A program made the position numbers and the translations under genes. The notes under the pieces were generated by a model. That model was not told the origin of the DNA and did no database searches. It was given only the letters and a program-made list of their open reading frames with translations. A stretch of 5,668 nt of DNA, taken from the NCBI GenBank assembly GCA_035449085.1, contig DAOTKE010000170.1:1-5668 (forward strand), given 5' to 3'. Below are positions 1 through 5,668 of the stretch, one piece after another; the first letter of the stretch is position 1, and every line of letters begins with the position of its first letter. The DNA comes from DUPH01 sp035449085 (GTDB lineage: Bacteria; Verrucomicrobiota; Kiritimatiellia; RFP12; UBA1067).

Positions 1-166
1 TTTCATTTGGGCGCACACGCCAGAAGTCTGGACGCTGTTCGAGTCCGGGAATGGACATGGGCTTGAAACGGGTGGGTTTCACCTTGGGCGGCTTTACGGA
101 CGTACAGGCGGAAAGCGCGCCTGTGCAGGCAGACGCAGCTAAAAACCGGCGGCGGTTGATCGACAT
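1..166 (-). CDS. N-terminus of a Tat-exported lipoprotein (partial, runs off left edge)
   Basis: The first 55 codons of a gene are visible; the rest lies beyond the left edge. The N-terminus has a twin-arginine motif (R5-R6-R7-F8-L9), a short hydrophobic stretch, and a lipobox L18-S19-A20-C21. These predict Tat export followed by lipid attachment at Cys21. A Pro/Lys-rich linker follows (about residues 24-37), and the visible part ends in DFWRVRPNE. The start at 166 is supported by a GAGGTG ribosome site at 175-180, eight bases upstream. That site overlaps the stop codon of the heparinase-like gene, and only seven bases separate the two genes, so they are almost certainly co-transcribed and perhaps translationally coupled. 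The function is not determinable from this fragment. From memory, an FWRV strand of this kind opens the catalytic part of some beta-agarase-like glycoside hydrolases, so a secreted glycosidase is a reasonable but weak guess. Export prediction is strong; function is unknown. Confidence 0.82.
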   Translation of the reverse strand, partial: MSINRRRFLAASACTGALSACTSVKPPKVKPTRFKPMSIPGLEQRPDFWRVRPNE

Positions 167-173
167 GGCGGGT

Positions 174-2489
174 TCACCTCTTTTCGGGCATCGTCGGGAA
201 GACACCGGCCTGGGGCGTCACGCTGTTTTCGAAGACCAAGCATCCGGAGGAAATTTCGGAACCGTCGGCGCTCCTGACCGAGTAGCGCACCTCCCCTCCG
301 ATCTCTCCGGCGCGATTGAAAAGAATCGTCATCTGCAGTGTGCCAACACGTCCATTGTCTTTGTAGCCAGGCACAGTCAGCAAAACACCATCCCGAGCGT
401 CTTCGCGGACCAAACGAGCGTCAACCGGTTTATTTTGGGAAGTGTCGGTTGCAGTGAGCACATGCAGAAAACGGTCGTCAACACGTGGCGCGGACGCAGA
501 AACCTCGAGCCGCCAGTTGCCGAAATACGGCCCCGTGCCGCGCTTCTCCGCCCGCTTTAGTGCGTTCGTGACAAACACGGGGTCGAGTTCCCAGTTCCTG
601 CCGGAAGCCCAGAACTCACGGCCGGGGCCACCCACTTTGGCCAGGACGGCGTTTTCAGGGAGCAGCGTCTCGCAGAAGAGGCGCCCCTTGCCGCAGTCCG
701 CGCGAAGGAGTTGATCCGTCACAACCGGCTCGTTTTGCGTGTGGAGCAACCATTCTTTTTTGTACGTGGGATCGGCCGAGACCACACGATCGTAAACGAC
801 AAAGAAATCGGGCTGGACATGCACGAACTGCCGTACGGCCTCGGTGCACTTGCTGCGGTACACCGGCGCGGCATCGGCGGCAATGTAGGTGAGCAGGGTG
901 TTCGTGCGGAAAGCGCGTACTTTCGCGGCTCCCTCGAATTGTCCGCCGTGGTTCACCTTGGCTTCGGGCGCTTTGCTCAGCGGGCCCCAGTAGCGAGGCA
1001 TCTCCTCGCCGGGTTTGTGGATGAGGATACAGTTGTGGGCCACCGTCTGCGCGTAGTAGTGGCGCAAATTCGCGTCGGTCTCGCGTCCGCGCGAGCCGGA
1101 ATCGAGCGCGAGGAAATCATGCTTGTAAATGACGAAGTTGTTCTCATCCAAATGCTTGTGCCCAAGGCTCTTCGCGCCGGCGGTGAACAGGCAGTAGGTT
1201 GAATCCGGTTCCCAGCCGGAGCGGAGGAAGAACTGCCCGCTGGATTCAAAGTGGCGTGCCTTGAGCGTGCAGGCGGCAAGTTCGTCACGCTGGAAGGGCG
1301 CGACGTCGTTGTCGAAGTTGAGGATGAACGGGTAGTGCGGCCAGTTCCCCGTGAGATCGCGATTCGGCGCAAGATCGCGCAGGTGCGCGGCGAGGCGTGC
1401 GGCATCTGGATCTGCCTCTTTGAAGAAGAACATGTACTGCGTCATGTGCTGATAGAGCTGATTGATCTCAAGGTGATTGCCCTCGTGCTGGCCGTCGCCC
1501 CAGCCGAACTGAAGCGGCTGACGTGGAGCGCGTGCGTTCGGGATCCAGTTCCACCAGATCCAGTTTGGGAAGAGTGCGAGTCCTGGGTAGCGCATCGCGA
1601 TGTTTTCGCCCGTCGCGGAAAGGTAGGTGTGGAAGAAATTGAAGTGCGCCAACGGATAGGCCCCCATGCTGTACCCCGGCACACCGCTTACCAGAACGCC
1701 GTCGTCGCCTGCGGATGCGGCGCGGAAATCGAGCATGTCGCGGTTGAGCGCGTAGCCCTTTTCCAGATGACGACGGGCGAGATCATCGCAGAAACCGTCA
1801 CCGTACGCGGCGAGTCCCGAATACCAGAGCAGGCTCGTGACGCCGTAGAAACCCGTTTGCGGCCCTCCCGTGTTGCGTCGCGTGACCGCAGGCTTGCCTG
1901 GCCCCGGCTGGATCTCTTCGACGTGCTCGACCAGCGGCACGATAATCTCTCGGCGTTGGTCGGGCGTGAGTCCTTCATAGATCCAGTCGTAGGCGCACAG
2001 CGCGAGGATGCGGCGCTCAGAATACCAGTGTACGGCGCGGCGGTTCGCATAGGCCTGACGGTATGCAGCGGCGCTCGCGATAAGCATTTTGCGTGCCTTG
2101 TTCAGGTATTCGGGATGCCCAGTGAATCGCCAGGCGAGTGCGCAGCTCGCGGCTTCTGCGCCGAACTCGCGGACATGTGGAATGGGCGTCGAAGGCGGTG
2201 TCGTGACGGGGCCGTATCCCGAGCAGACCGGTTCGGCGGGGTACGCATCCACCGCCTTCAGCAGGGCGTCGAGGTGCTGCCGGACATTTCCGTCAGAGAT
2301 CGCCCGGGCCTTGATGGCGGGCCATGTTTCCGCGTTGAAAAACATGCGCGGATGGCCCTTCCGTATCTGAGCTTGCCAAGGGACACCCGCGGCGGCCGCA
2401 GCCGCCAGCACACCGAGCGATGCTGCCGATGCAATGACTACCGTTTTGATTCGGCTCAACAGGGGTGGCGGCGGTTTCATTAAACACAT
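174..2489 (-). CDS. Secreted heparinase II/III-like polysaccharide lyase
   Basis: The gene encodes a 771-residue exported protein. Members of this superfamily cleave uronate-containing glycans by beta-elimination. A basic N-terminus (R13, K15) and an Ala-rich hydrophobic core (about residues 16-35) form a signal peptide. Residues about 45-400 are Trp/Tyr-rich and helical, as expected for the alpha/alpha-toroid lyase domain. Residues about 415-760 match the heparinase II/III C-terminal beta-sandwich, with GHKHLDENNFVIY (443-455), ALDSG (461-465) and TVAHN (482-486). By analogy with Pedobacter heparinase II, H446, D463 and H485 would bind zinc and H444 would lie in the active site. Tyr273 or Tyr278 (GYSMGAY) could be the catalytic tyrosine. 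The start at 2489 (MCLMK) has GAGGG six bases upstream at 2496-2500; the ATG at 2480 is the alternative. The open frame continues up to 2717, but that part overlaps the upstream gene and lacks signal-peptide character. It lies 52 bases after the sialidase-like gene and 7 before the lipoprotein gene. The substrate (heparin-like, alginate, ulvan or other) cannot be read from the sequence. Confidence 0.88.
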   Translation of the reverse strand: MCLMKPPPPLLSRIKTVVIASAASLGVLAAAAAAGVPWQAQIRKGHPRMFFNAETWPAIKARAISDGNVRQHLDALLKAVDAYPAEPVCSGYGPVTTPPSTPIPHVREFGAEAASCALAWRFTGHPEYLNKARKMLIASAAAYRQAYANRRAVHWYSERRILALCAYDWIYEGLTPDQRREIIVPLVEHVEEIQPGPGKPAVTRRNTGGPQTGFYGVTSLLWYSGLAAYGDGFCDDLARRHLEKGYALNRDMLDFRAASAGDDGVLVSGVPGYSMGAYPLAHFNFFHTYLSATGENIAMRYPGLALFPNWIWWNWIPNARAPRQPLQFGWGDGQHEGNHLEINQLYQHMTQYMFFFKEADPDAARLAAHLRDLAPNRDLTGNWPHYPFILNFDNDVAPFQRDELAACTLKARHFESSGQFFLRSGWEPDSTYCLFTAGAKSLGHKHLDENNFVIYKHDFLALDSGSRGRETDANLRHYYAQTVAHNCILIHKPGEEMPRYWGPLSKAPEAKVNHGGQFEGAAKVRAFRTNTLLTYIAADAAPVYRSKCTEAVRQFVHVQPDFFVVYDRVVSADPTYKKEWLLHTQNEPVVTDQLLRADCGKGRLFCETLLPENAVLAKVGGPGREFWASGRNWELDPVFVTNALKRAEKRGTGPYFGNWRLEVSASAPRVDDRFLHVLTATDTSQNKPVDARLVREDARDGVLLTVPGYKDNGRVGTLQMTILFNRAGEIGGEVRYSVRSADGSEISSGCLVFENSVTPQAGVFPTMPEKR

Positions 2490-2495
2490 ACAGAA

Positions 2496-2500
2496 CCCTC
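2496..2500 (-). promoter_or_regulatory. Ribosome binding site deciding the heparinase-like gene start
   Basis: On the minus strand this reads GAGGG. It stands six bases before the ATG at 2489 but fifteen before the ATG at 2480. The spacing favours the upstream ATG and a protein beginning MCLMK. Confidence 0.6.
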
Positions 2501-2541
2501 GTCGGCTCGCGCGGTAAGATGACGTGAAACGGCTTAGGCAC

Positions 2542-3642
2542 TCACCAGTCTTCCGGGAAATCGACGAAATACCCCGTAATCCTTTTCGATGTGGGGCGGA
2601 TTTCGTAATCAACCACCAGCCTTTGATGAGGCCCCGTAGGAGCGGAGACCGCGTAACTGCCGTCGAGAATGCGTGATTGGTCTGCGTTGTAAAAATAGCA
2701 GAGCAATCGGCTGTCAACCTTCCATGCGAGGCGGGCAGGATCGTCCGTTTTGGCGGCCGAGACTGATGTCATGCGGCGATCGGGATAGAGTACAGTCAGC
2801 GTCCTGTTGGTGCCTTGCAGGAAAATCTGGCCGGGCGCGAACATGCCGGTGGTCAAGTTTGTGGCTTTGGGCGTCGTCCAGGTCAAACCGCCGTCGCGAC
2901 TCTCCGAGAAACACAACGCTGCGGGCTTGCTGTGATTCGCGTTCCGCATGATCGCCAGCAGATGTCCGGGCTCCGCCTCCACCAAGTCCCACTCATCGCC
3001 GGTGAATTCGGACGACTCCGGAATGCGAACCGTAGTCCAGGTTTTACCAAGATCTTTTGAAATAGCCGCTATAGCACCGTTTTTCGGAGCAATGTAAAAA
3101 GGCCAGACGATCGACCCATCCTTCAGCACGACTGCCGCCGACTTAGATTGACTGTTCGGTACCGGACCGACCTGCGGTTGTCCCCACGACCTGCCGCCGT
3201 CTGCAGAACGGACTGACATCACCTGCGATATCATCCGGTTATTGTTGTCCTTCGCATAGGTGTTGTACGTCACCAGCAGTTCCCGGTTCGGCAATTCGAC
3301 GATGGCCACGTTTCGATCATCGACACCTGGCTCATCGACGATTACCGTTGCCGGTGACCACGTTTTGCCCCGGTCGTGACTCTTTGTGAACAGCGCTCTT
3401 CCTTCGGCGGAAAAACCGTGCACTGTCCCGTCACGAAACACGCAGAAGAGCGAGCCGTCGGCCCCGGCGGTAATCCAAGGCCAGCCGGGATATGTTCCCT
3501 CATAGATCACGACATCCGGTTTCGACTTCACGTCCGTCCCACTCGCGGCCAAACAATACGGTGCCGCACAGAAGAGGCTGACCGCCGTGATTAAAGCGCC
3601 AGAGACGAGAACTTTGGTGATTTTCATTTTTTCAGGTGTCAT
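2542..3642 (-). CDS. Secreted Asp-box (BNR repeat) beta-propeller protein, sialidase superfamily
   Basis: The gene encodes a 366-residue protein with an N-terminal signal peptide: basic residues up to K10, hydrophobic core about 11-29, likely cleavage after A32 or A33. No valid lipobox is present. Four Asp boxes (S-x-D-x-G-x-[TS]-W) lie at 88-95, 146-153, 195-202 and 248-255, spaced 58, 49 and 53 residues apart, as expected for successive propeller blades. The glutamate/arginine region typical of the sialidase fold is recognisable around E222 and R233. The usual R-I-P motif near the N-terminus, which supplies the first catalytic arginine of true sialidases, is replaced by GWPWIT (53-58). It should therefore be called sialidase-like; other propeller glycosidases or lyases are possible. 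The start at 3642 has a weak GGGA six bases upstream. The ATG at 3627 would also keep the signal peptide, and the ATG at 3708 has no ribosome site. It precedes the lyase gene by 52 bases, likely in one operon. Confidence 0.87.
   Translation of the reverse strand: MTPEKMKITKVLVSGALITAVSLFCAAPYCLAASGTDVKSKPDVVIYEGTYPGWPWITAGADGSLFCVFRDGTVHGFSAEGRALFTKSHDRGKTWSPATVIVDEPGVDDRNVAIVELPNRELLVTYNTYAKDNNNRMISQVMSVRSADGGRSWGQPQVGPVPNSQSKSAAVVLKDGSIVWPFYIAPKNGAIAAISKDLGKTWTTVRIPESSEFTGDEWDLVEAEPGHLLAIMRNANHSKPAALCFSESRDGGLTWTTPKATNLTTGMFAPGQIFLQGTNRTLTVLYPDRRMTSVSAAKTDDPARLAWKVDSRLLCYFYNADQSRILDGSYAVSAPTGPHQRLVVDYEIRPTSKRITGYFVDFPEDW
2878..3381 (-). repeat. Four Asp-box repeats within the sialidase-like gene
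   Basis: The boxes are encoded at 3358-3381 (SHDRGKTW), 3184-3207 (SADGGRSW), 3037-3060 (SKDLGKTW) and 2878-2901 (SRDGGLTW). Asp boxes form turns at the rim of propeller blades and have a structural rather than catalytic role. These are degenerate protein-level repeats, not DNA repeats. Confidence 0.9.
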
Positions 3643-3778
3643 GTTGGATCCCGACCGGTCGCGCTGATGCCGACCTGGCAGGAGAACGCAGAGGGGACAA
3701 GACCGCATTTTTTCGCGTTCGGGACGTGACGCCGTGAGTCTCCCTAGGGGGCACCCCGTTCCCGCAATGCGCTTCTGG

Positions 3779-4531
3779 TCATTGGCCCGCCTTGACGATC
3801 AACGCGAAAGAGTCGGCCTTGAGCGCGGCACCACCGATCAGGCCACCATCAATGTCGGGCTGGCTCATCAGTTCTTTGGCGTTTTCGGGCTTCATGCTGC
3901 CGCCGTACTGGATACGGATCGCATTGGCCAAGTCGCCGTCGGCGATCTCCGCTAGCGTCCGGCGGATCAGGGCGTGGACTTCCTGCGCCTGGGCCGGTGT
4001 GGCGGTGCGGCCGGTACCGATCGCCCACACAGGCTCGTAGGCGATCACGACCCGGGCGAGATCGCTACCCAAACCGTCCAGCCCGGCCTTGGTCTGGCGC
4101 ACCACCACGGCCTCCATGTTACCGGCGTCACGTTCATCAAGCGTCTCGCCCACGCACACGATCGGAGTCAGCCCCGCTGCCAGCGCGGCCTTGGTGCGCG
4201 CGTTGACCGTCGCGTCGGTCTCGCCGAAATACTGACGGCGCTCACTGTGTCCGATGATCACGTACTCGACGCCGAGATCCTTCAGCATCGCGGCCGAAAT
4301 TTCGCCGGTGTACGCGCCCGATGCCTCCCAGTGCACATTTTGCGCACCGAGCTTCACGTTCGATCCCGTACAGGCGGCGGCCGCATCCTTTAAATCAGTG
4401 AAAGGCGGGCAGACCACGACATCGACCTGTGTGACGTCCGCGACCTCTTTCTTGATTCCGTCGATCAGTGCGGCGGCTTCAGACGCTGTCTTGTTCATCT
4501 TCCAGTTGCCTGCGACAATTTTCTTACGCAT
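3779..4531 (-). CDS. tpiA: Triosephosphate isomerase
   Basis: A complete 250-residue cytoplasmic glycolytic enzyme that interconverts dihydroxyacetone phosphate and glyceraldehyde 3-phosphate. All the family hallmarks are present. N9 and K11 lie in GNWKMN; the catalytic histidine H95 is in IIGHSERR (92-99); the catalytic base E166 is in AYEPVWAIGTG (164-174), which runs into the mobile loop 6. Phosphate-binding YGGS is at 209-212 and GGLIGGAAL at 229-237. The length is normal for the family. Two ATGs lie in tandem (4534 and 4531). AAGGAG at 4538-4543 is six bases from the second and three from the first, so 4531 is preferred. It is transcribed away from the rhamnulokinase-like gene, whose pathway would yield its substrate. 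The next gene on the same strand starts 136 bases past its stop codon, with no clear terminator between. Whether this is the only tpiA copy in the genome cannot be seen here. Confidence 0.98.
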   Translation of the reverse strand: MRKKIVAGNWKMNKTASEAAALIDGIKKEVADVTQVDVVVCPPFTDLKDAAAACTGSNVKLGAQNVHWEASGAYTGEISAAMLKDLGVEYVIIGHSERRQYFGETDATVNARTKAALAAGLTPIVCVGETLDERDAGNMEAVVVRQTKAGLDGLGSDLARVVIAYEPVWAIGTGRTATPAQAQEVHALIRRTLAEIADGDLANAIRIQYGGSMKPENAKELMSQPDIDGGLIGGAALKADSFALIVKAGQ

Positions 4532-4537
4532 CATACT

Positions 4538-4543
4538 CTCCTT
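4538..4543 (-). promoter_or_regulatory. Ribosome binding site of tpiA
   Basis: AAGGAG on the minus strand, six bases before the ATG at 4531. It decides between two tandem ATG codons. Confidence 0.75.
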
Positions 4544-4566
4544 GTTGTGAAAAAAAAGACGGCCTC

Positions 4567-4595
4567 ATTATGGCTAGAGGTTGACTGTTATGCAA
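4567..4595 (-). promoter_or_regulatory. Putative sigma-70 promoter for tpiA
   Basis: On the minus strand TTGCAT (4590-4595, three of six consensus bases) is followed after 17 bases by CATAAT (4567-4572, five of six). Transcription would start near 4560, leaving a leader of about 29 bases before the ATG. The -10 box and spacing are good and the -35 box is poor. This is a sequence match only. Confidence 0.45.
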
Positions 4596-4624
4596 GTCCG
4601 GGCTGGAGGTACGTCAGTTGAAAA

Positions 4625-4637
4625 TCAAGTGCCTTGA
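4625..4637. promoter_or_regulatory. Possible operator: inverted repeat overlapping the kinase -35 box
   Basis: TCAAG-TGC-CTTGA is a perfect inverted repeat of five-base arms with a three-base spacer. Its right arm overlaps the proposed -35 hexamer of the kinase gene. CAAGT also occurs as a direct copy at 4593-4597, 33 bases from the copy at 4626-4630. A repeat this short can arise by chance in 160 bases, so this is only a candidate regulator site. Confidence 0.25.
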
Positions 4638-4663
4638 GCGGTGAACGGGCGGTGTGGTACTAT
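4634..4663 (+). promoter_or_regulatory. Putative sigma-70 promoter for the rhamnulokinase-like gene
   Basis: TTGAGC (4634-4639) and TACTAT (4658-4663) are separated by 18 bases. A TG dinucleotide at 4655-4656 gives an extended -10 element. Transcription would start near 4670, with a leader of about 26 bases. Confidence 0.45.
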
Positions 4664-4686
4664 CGCACAAACCTTGGGAATCTCAC

Positions 4687-4691
4687 GGAGG
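4687..4691 (+). promoter_or_regulatory. Ribosome binding site of the rhamnulokinase-like gene
   Basis: GGAGG stands four bases before the ATG at 4696. The spacing is slightly short, but this is the only good site nearby and it fits the start of the conserved kinase fold. Confidence 0.65.
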
Positions 4692-4695
4692 CGTT

Positions 4696-5668
4696 ATGGT
4701 AGAGAAGAAGTTGTTCGCGGTGGATCTGGGCGCGTCGGGCGGCAAATGTTTCATCGGATTCTTTGGCGACGGCACCTTCCGTATGGAAGAGGTGCACCGC
4801 TTTGCGCATGAAGGGGTGACCTTCTTCATGCCGGACCGTACCGGCGCGGTGACGGAGCGCACCTATTGGGACGATACCGCGATCTACCAGAACATCGTCA
4901 AAGGCCTGCAGGCCGCGCGGCGCACGTATGGCGACACGTTGGACGGCATCGGCATCGACACCTGGGGCGCGGACGGGCACTTCCTCACGCAGGATGGCGA
5001 TGTGCTGGGCAAGGTCTACTGCTACCGCGACCACCGGCTCGACACCATGTGCGACGAGGTCAAGGCGCGCATCGACGCGGAAAAAGTCTATGCCATCACC
5101 GGCAATCACTTTCAGCCGTTCAACCAGTCCAACCAGCTCCTGTGGATCGCCACGCGCCGGCCGGAGCTGCTCAAGCTTGCGACGATCTACCTGCCGATTC
5201 CCGCGCTCTTTTACTACTACCTTGGCGGGTGCACGGCGGTGGATTCGACCTTCGCAAGTGTCACGCAGATGATGGACGCCAAGAAGGGCAGGTGGAGCCG
5301 CGAGATGCTCAAAGCCCTGGGCATCCCCAAGAAGCTGATGCCCGAGATCGTCAAGCCCGGCACGCGCATCGGCACGCTGCAACCCAAGCTGGCCGCCGCC
5401 TGCGGCCTGAACGAGGTGCCGCTGCTGGCGGTGGGCTCGCACGACACCGCCAGCGCTTTCGCCGCCGCACCGGTCAAGAACCCCAAGAAGGCGCTGATCA
5501 TCAGCTCCGGCACCTGGTCTTTGGTCGGCAAGCTGATCAAGAAGCCGATCACCACACCCGAGGCGATGGGGTACGGCCTGAGCAACGAGGGCGGAATTGG
5601 CAATACGCGTTTTCTGCGCAACTGCATGGGCACGTGGATCGTGCAGGAGCTGCTGCGCGTGTGGGAGA
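4696..5668 (+). CDS. rhaB: Rhamnulokinase-like FGGY sugar kinase (partial, runs off right edge)
   Basis: The first 324 codons of a cytoplasmic FGGY-family kinase. RhaB phosphorylates L-rhamnulose with ATP to L-rhamnulose 1-phosphate in L-rhamnose catabolism. Motifs matching E. coli RhaB, in order, are: AVDLGASGG (8-16, phosphate loop), HRF (34-36), GIDTWGAD (86-93), YRDHR (110-114), PFN (141-143), SHDTASA (248-254, with D250 as likely catalytic base), SSGTWSL (270-276, ATP site), NEGG (297-300) and MGTW (311-314). E. coli RhaB has 489 residues, so roughly a third is missing to the right. The start at 4696 has GGAGG upstream and places the phosphate loop at residue 10, as usual. Two deviations stand out: SSGR of the phosphate loop is SGGK here, and the MPD motif is replaced by LPIPA (166-170). 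Family assignment is firm. Rhamnulose is the best substrate guess, but a related ketose is possible. It diverges from tpiA. Confidence 0.88.
   Translation, partial: MVEKKLFAVDLGASGGKCFIGFFGDGTFRMEEVHRFAHEGVTFFMPDRTGAVTERTYWDDTAIYQNIVKGLQAARRTYGDTLDGIGIDTWGADGHFLTQDGDVLGKVYCYRDHRLDTMCDEVKARIDAEKVYAITGNHFQPFNQSNQLLWIATRRPELLKLATIYLPIPALFYYYLGGCTAVDSTFASVTQMMDAKKGRWSREMLKALGIPKKLMPEIVKPGTRIGTLQPKLAAACGLNEVPLLAVGSHDTASAFAAAPVKNPKKALIISSGTWSLVGKLIKKPITTPEAMGYGLSNEGGIGNTRFLRNCMGTWIVQELLRVWE

Noticed and set aside
51..560. Plus-strand open frame of 169 codons
   Set aside because: It runs opposite the lipoprotein start and the 3' end of the lyase gene. It has no clear ribosome site or domain.
1251..2483. 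Long plus-strand open frame of 410 codons
   Set aside because: It lies wholly opposite the heparinase-like gene, shows no recognisable domain, and is the kind of antisense frame expected in GC-rich coding DNA.
2490..2717. In-frame 5' extension of the heparinase-like gene
   Set aside because: The frame is open to 2717 but overlaps the end of the sialidase-like gene. It would bury the signal peptide about 80 residues inside the protein, and a good ribosome site supports 2489.
3643..3708. Upstream ATG extending the sialidase-like protein by 22 residues
   Set aside because: There is no ribosome site before 3708, and the added residues are polar and would sit in front of a normal signal peptide.
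3743..3758. GC-rich palindromic patch (CCCTAGGG beside GGGGCACCCC) as a terminator for tpiA
   Set aside because: The stems are only three to four base pairs once a workable loop is allowed, and no T-run follows on the minus strand.
4660..5442. Minus-strand open frame of 260 codons
   Set aside because: It is antisense to the rhamnulokinase-like gene, whose motifs are unmistakable, and its own translation is low-complexity Arg/Ala/Val-rich with no family match.

Overview
The window reads as a GC-rich bacterial chromosome segment carrying a small carbohydrate-catabolism locus. It holds four clear genes and the first 55 codons of a fifth. Secreted polysaccharide-degrading enzymes beside a rhamnulokinase-type sugar kinase are common in Planctomycetota, Verrucomicrobiota, Kiritimatiellota and Lentisphaerota. 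That is my best guess at the lineage, from gene content only. There is no rRNA or other phylogenetic marker apart from tpiA, so the assignment is tentative.

Layout, left to right. Positions 1-166 (minus) hold the start of a Tat-exported lipoprotein that runs off the left edge. Positions 174-2489 (minus) hold a secreted heparinase II/III-like polysaccharide lyase. Positions 2542-3642 (minus) hold a secreted Asp-box (BNR) beta-propeller of the sialidase superfamily. Positions 3779-4531 (minus) hold triosephosphate isomerase, tpiA. Positions 4535-4695 are a divergent intergenic region with plausible promoters facing both ways. From 4696 to the right edge (plus) lies a rhamnulokinase-like FGGY kinase, cut off by the window after 324 codons.

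How the genes may work together. The three minus-strand genes at 1-3642 all encode exported proteins. They are closely spaced (7 and 52 bases apart), which suggests an operon that attacks a uronate-containing glycan outside the cytoplasm. The divergent kinase would phosphorylate L-rhamnulose, or a similar ketose, in the cytoplasm. In the classical rhamnose pathway the next step yields dihydroxyacetone phosphate, which is the substrate of TpiA. A rhamnose- and uronate-containing polysaccharide would tie the locus together, but this is inference: no isomerase, aldolase, transporter, sulfatase or regulator gene is visible.

I found no CRISPR array, tRNA, rRNA, insertion sequence, phage gene or other clearly new system. 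The items most worth following up are the truncated Tat lipoprotein, the sialidase-like protein that seems to lack the first catalytic arginine, the variant kinase, and the divergent control region. No gene-free stretch exceeds 300 bases.
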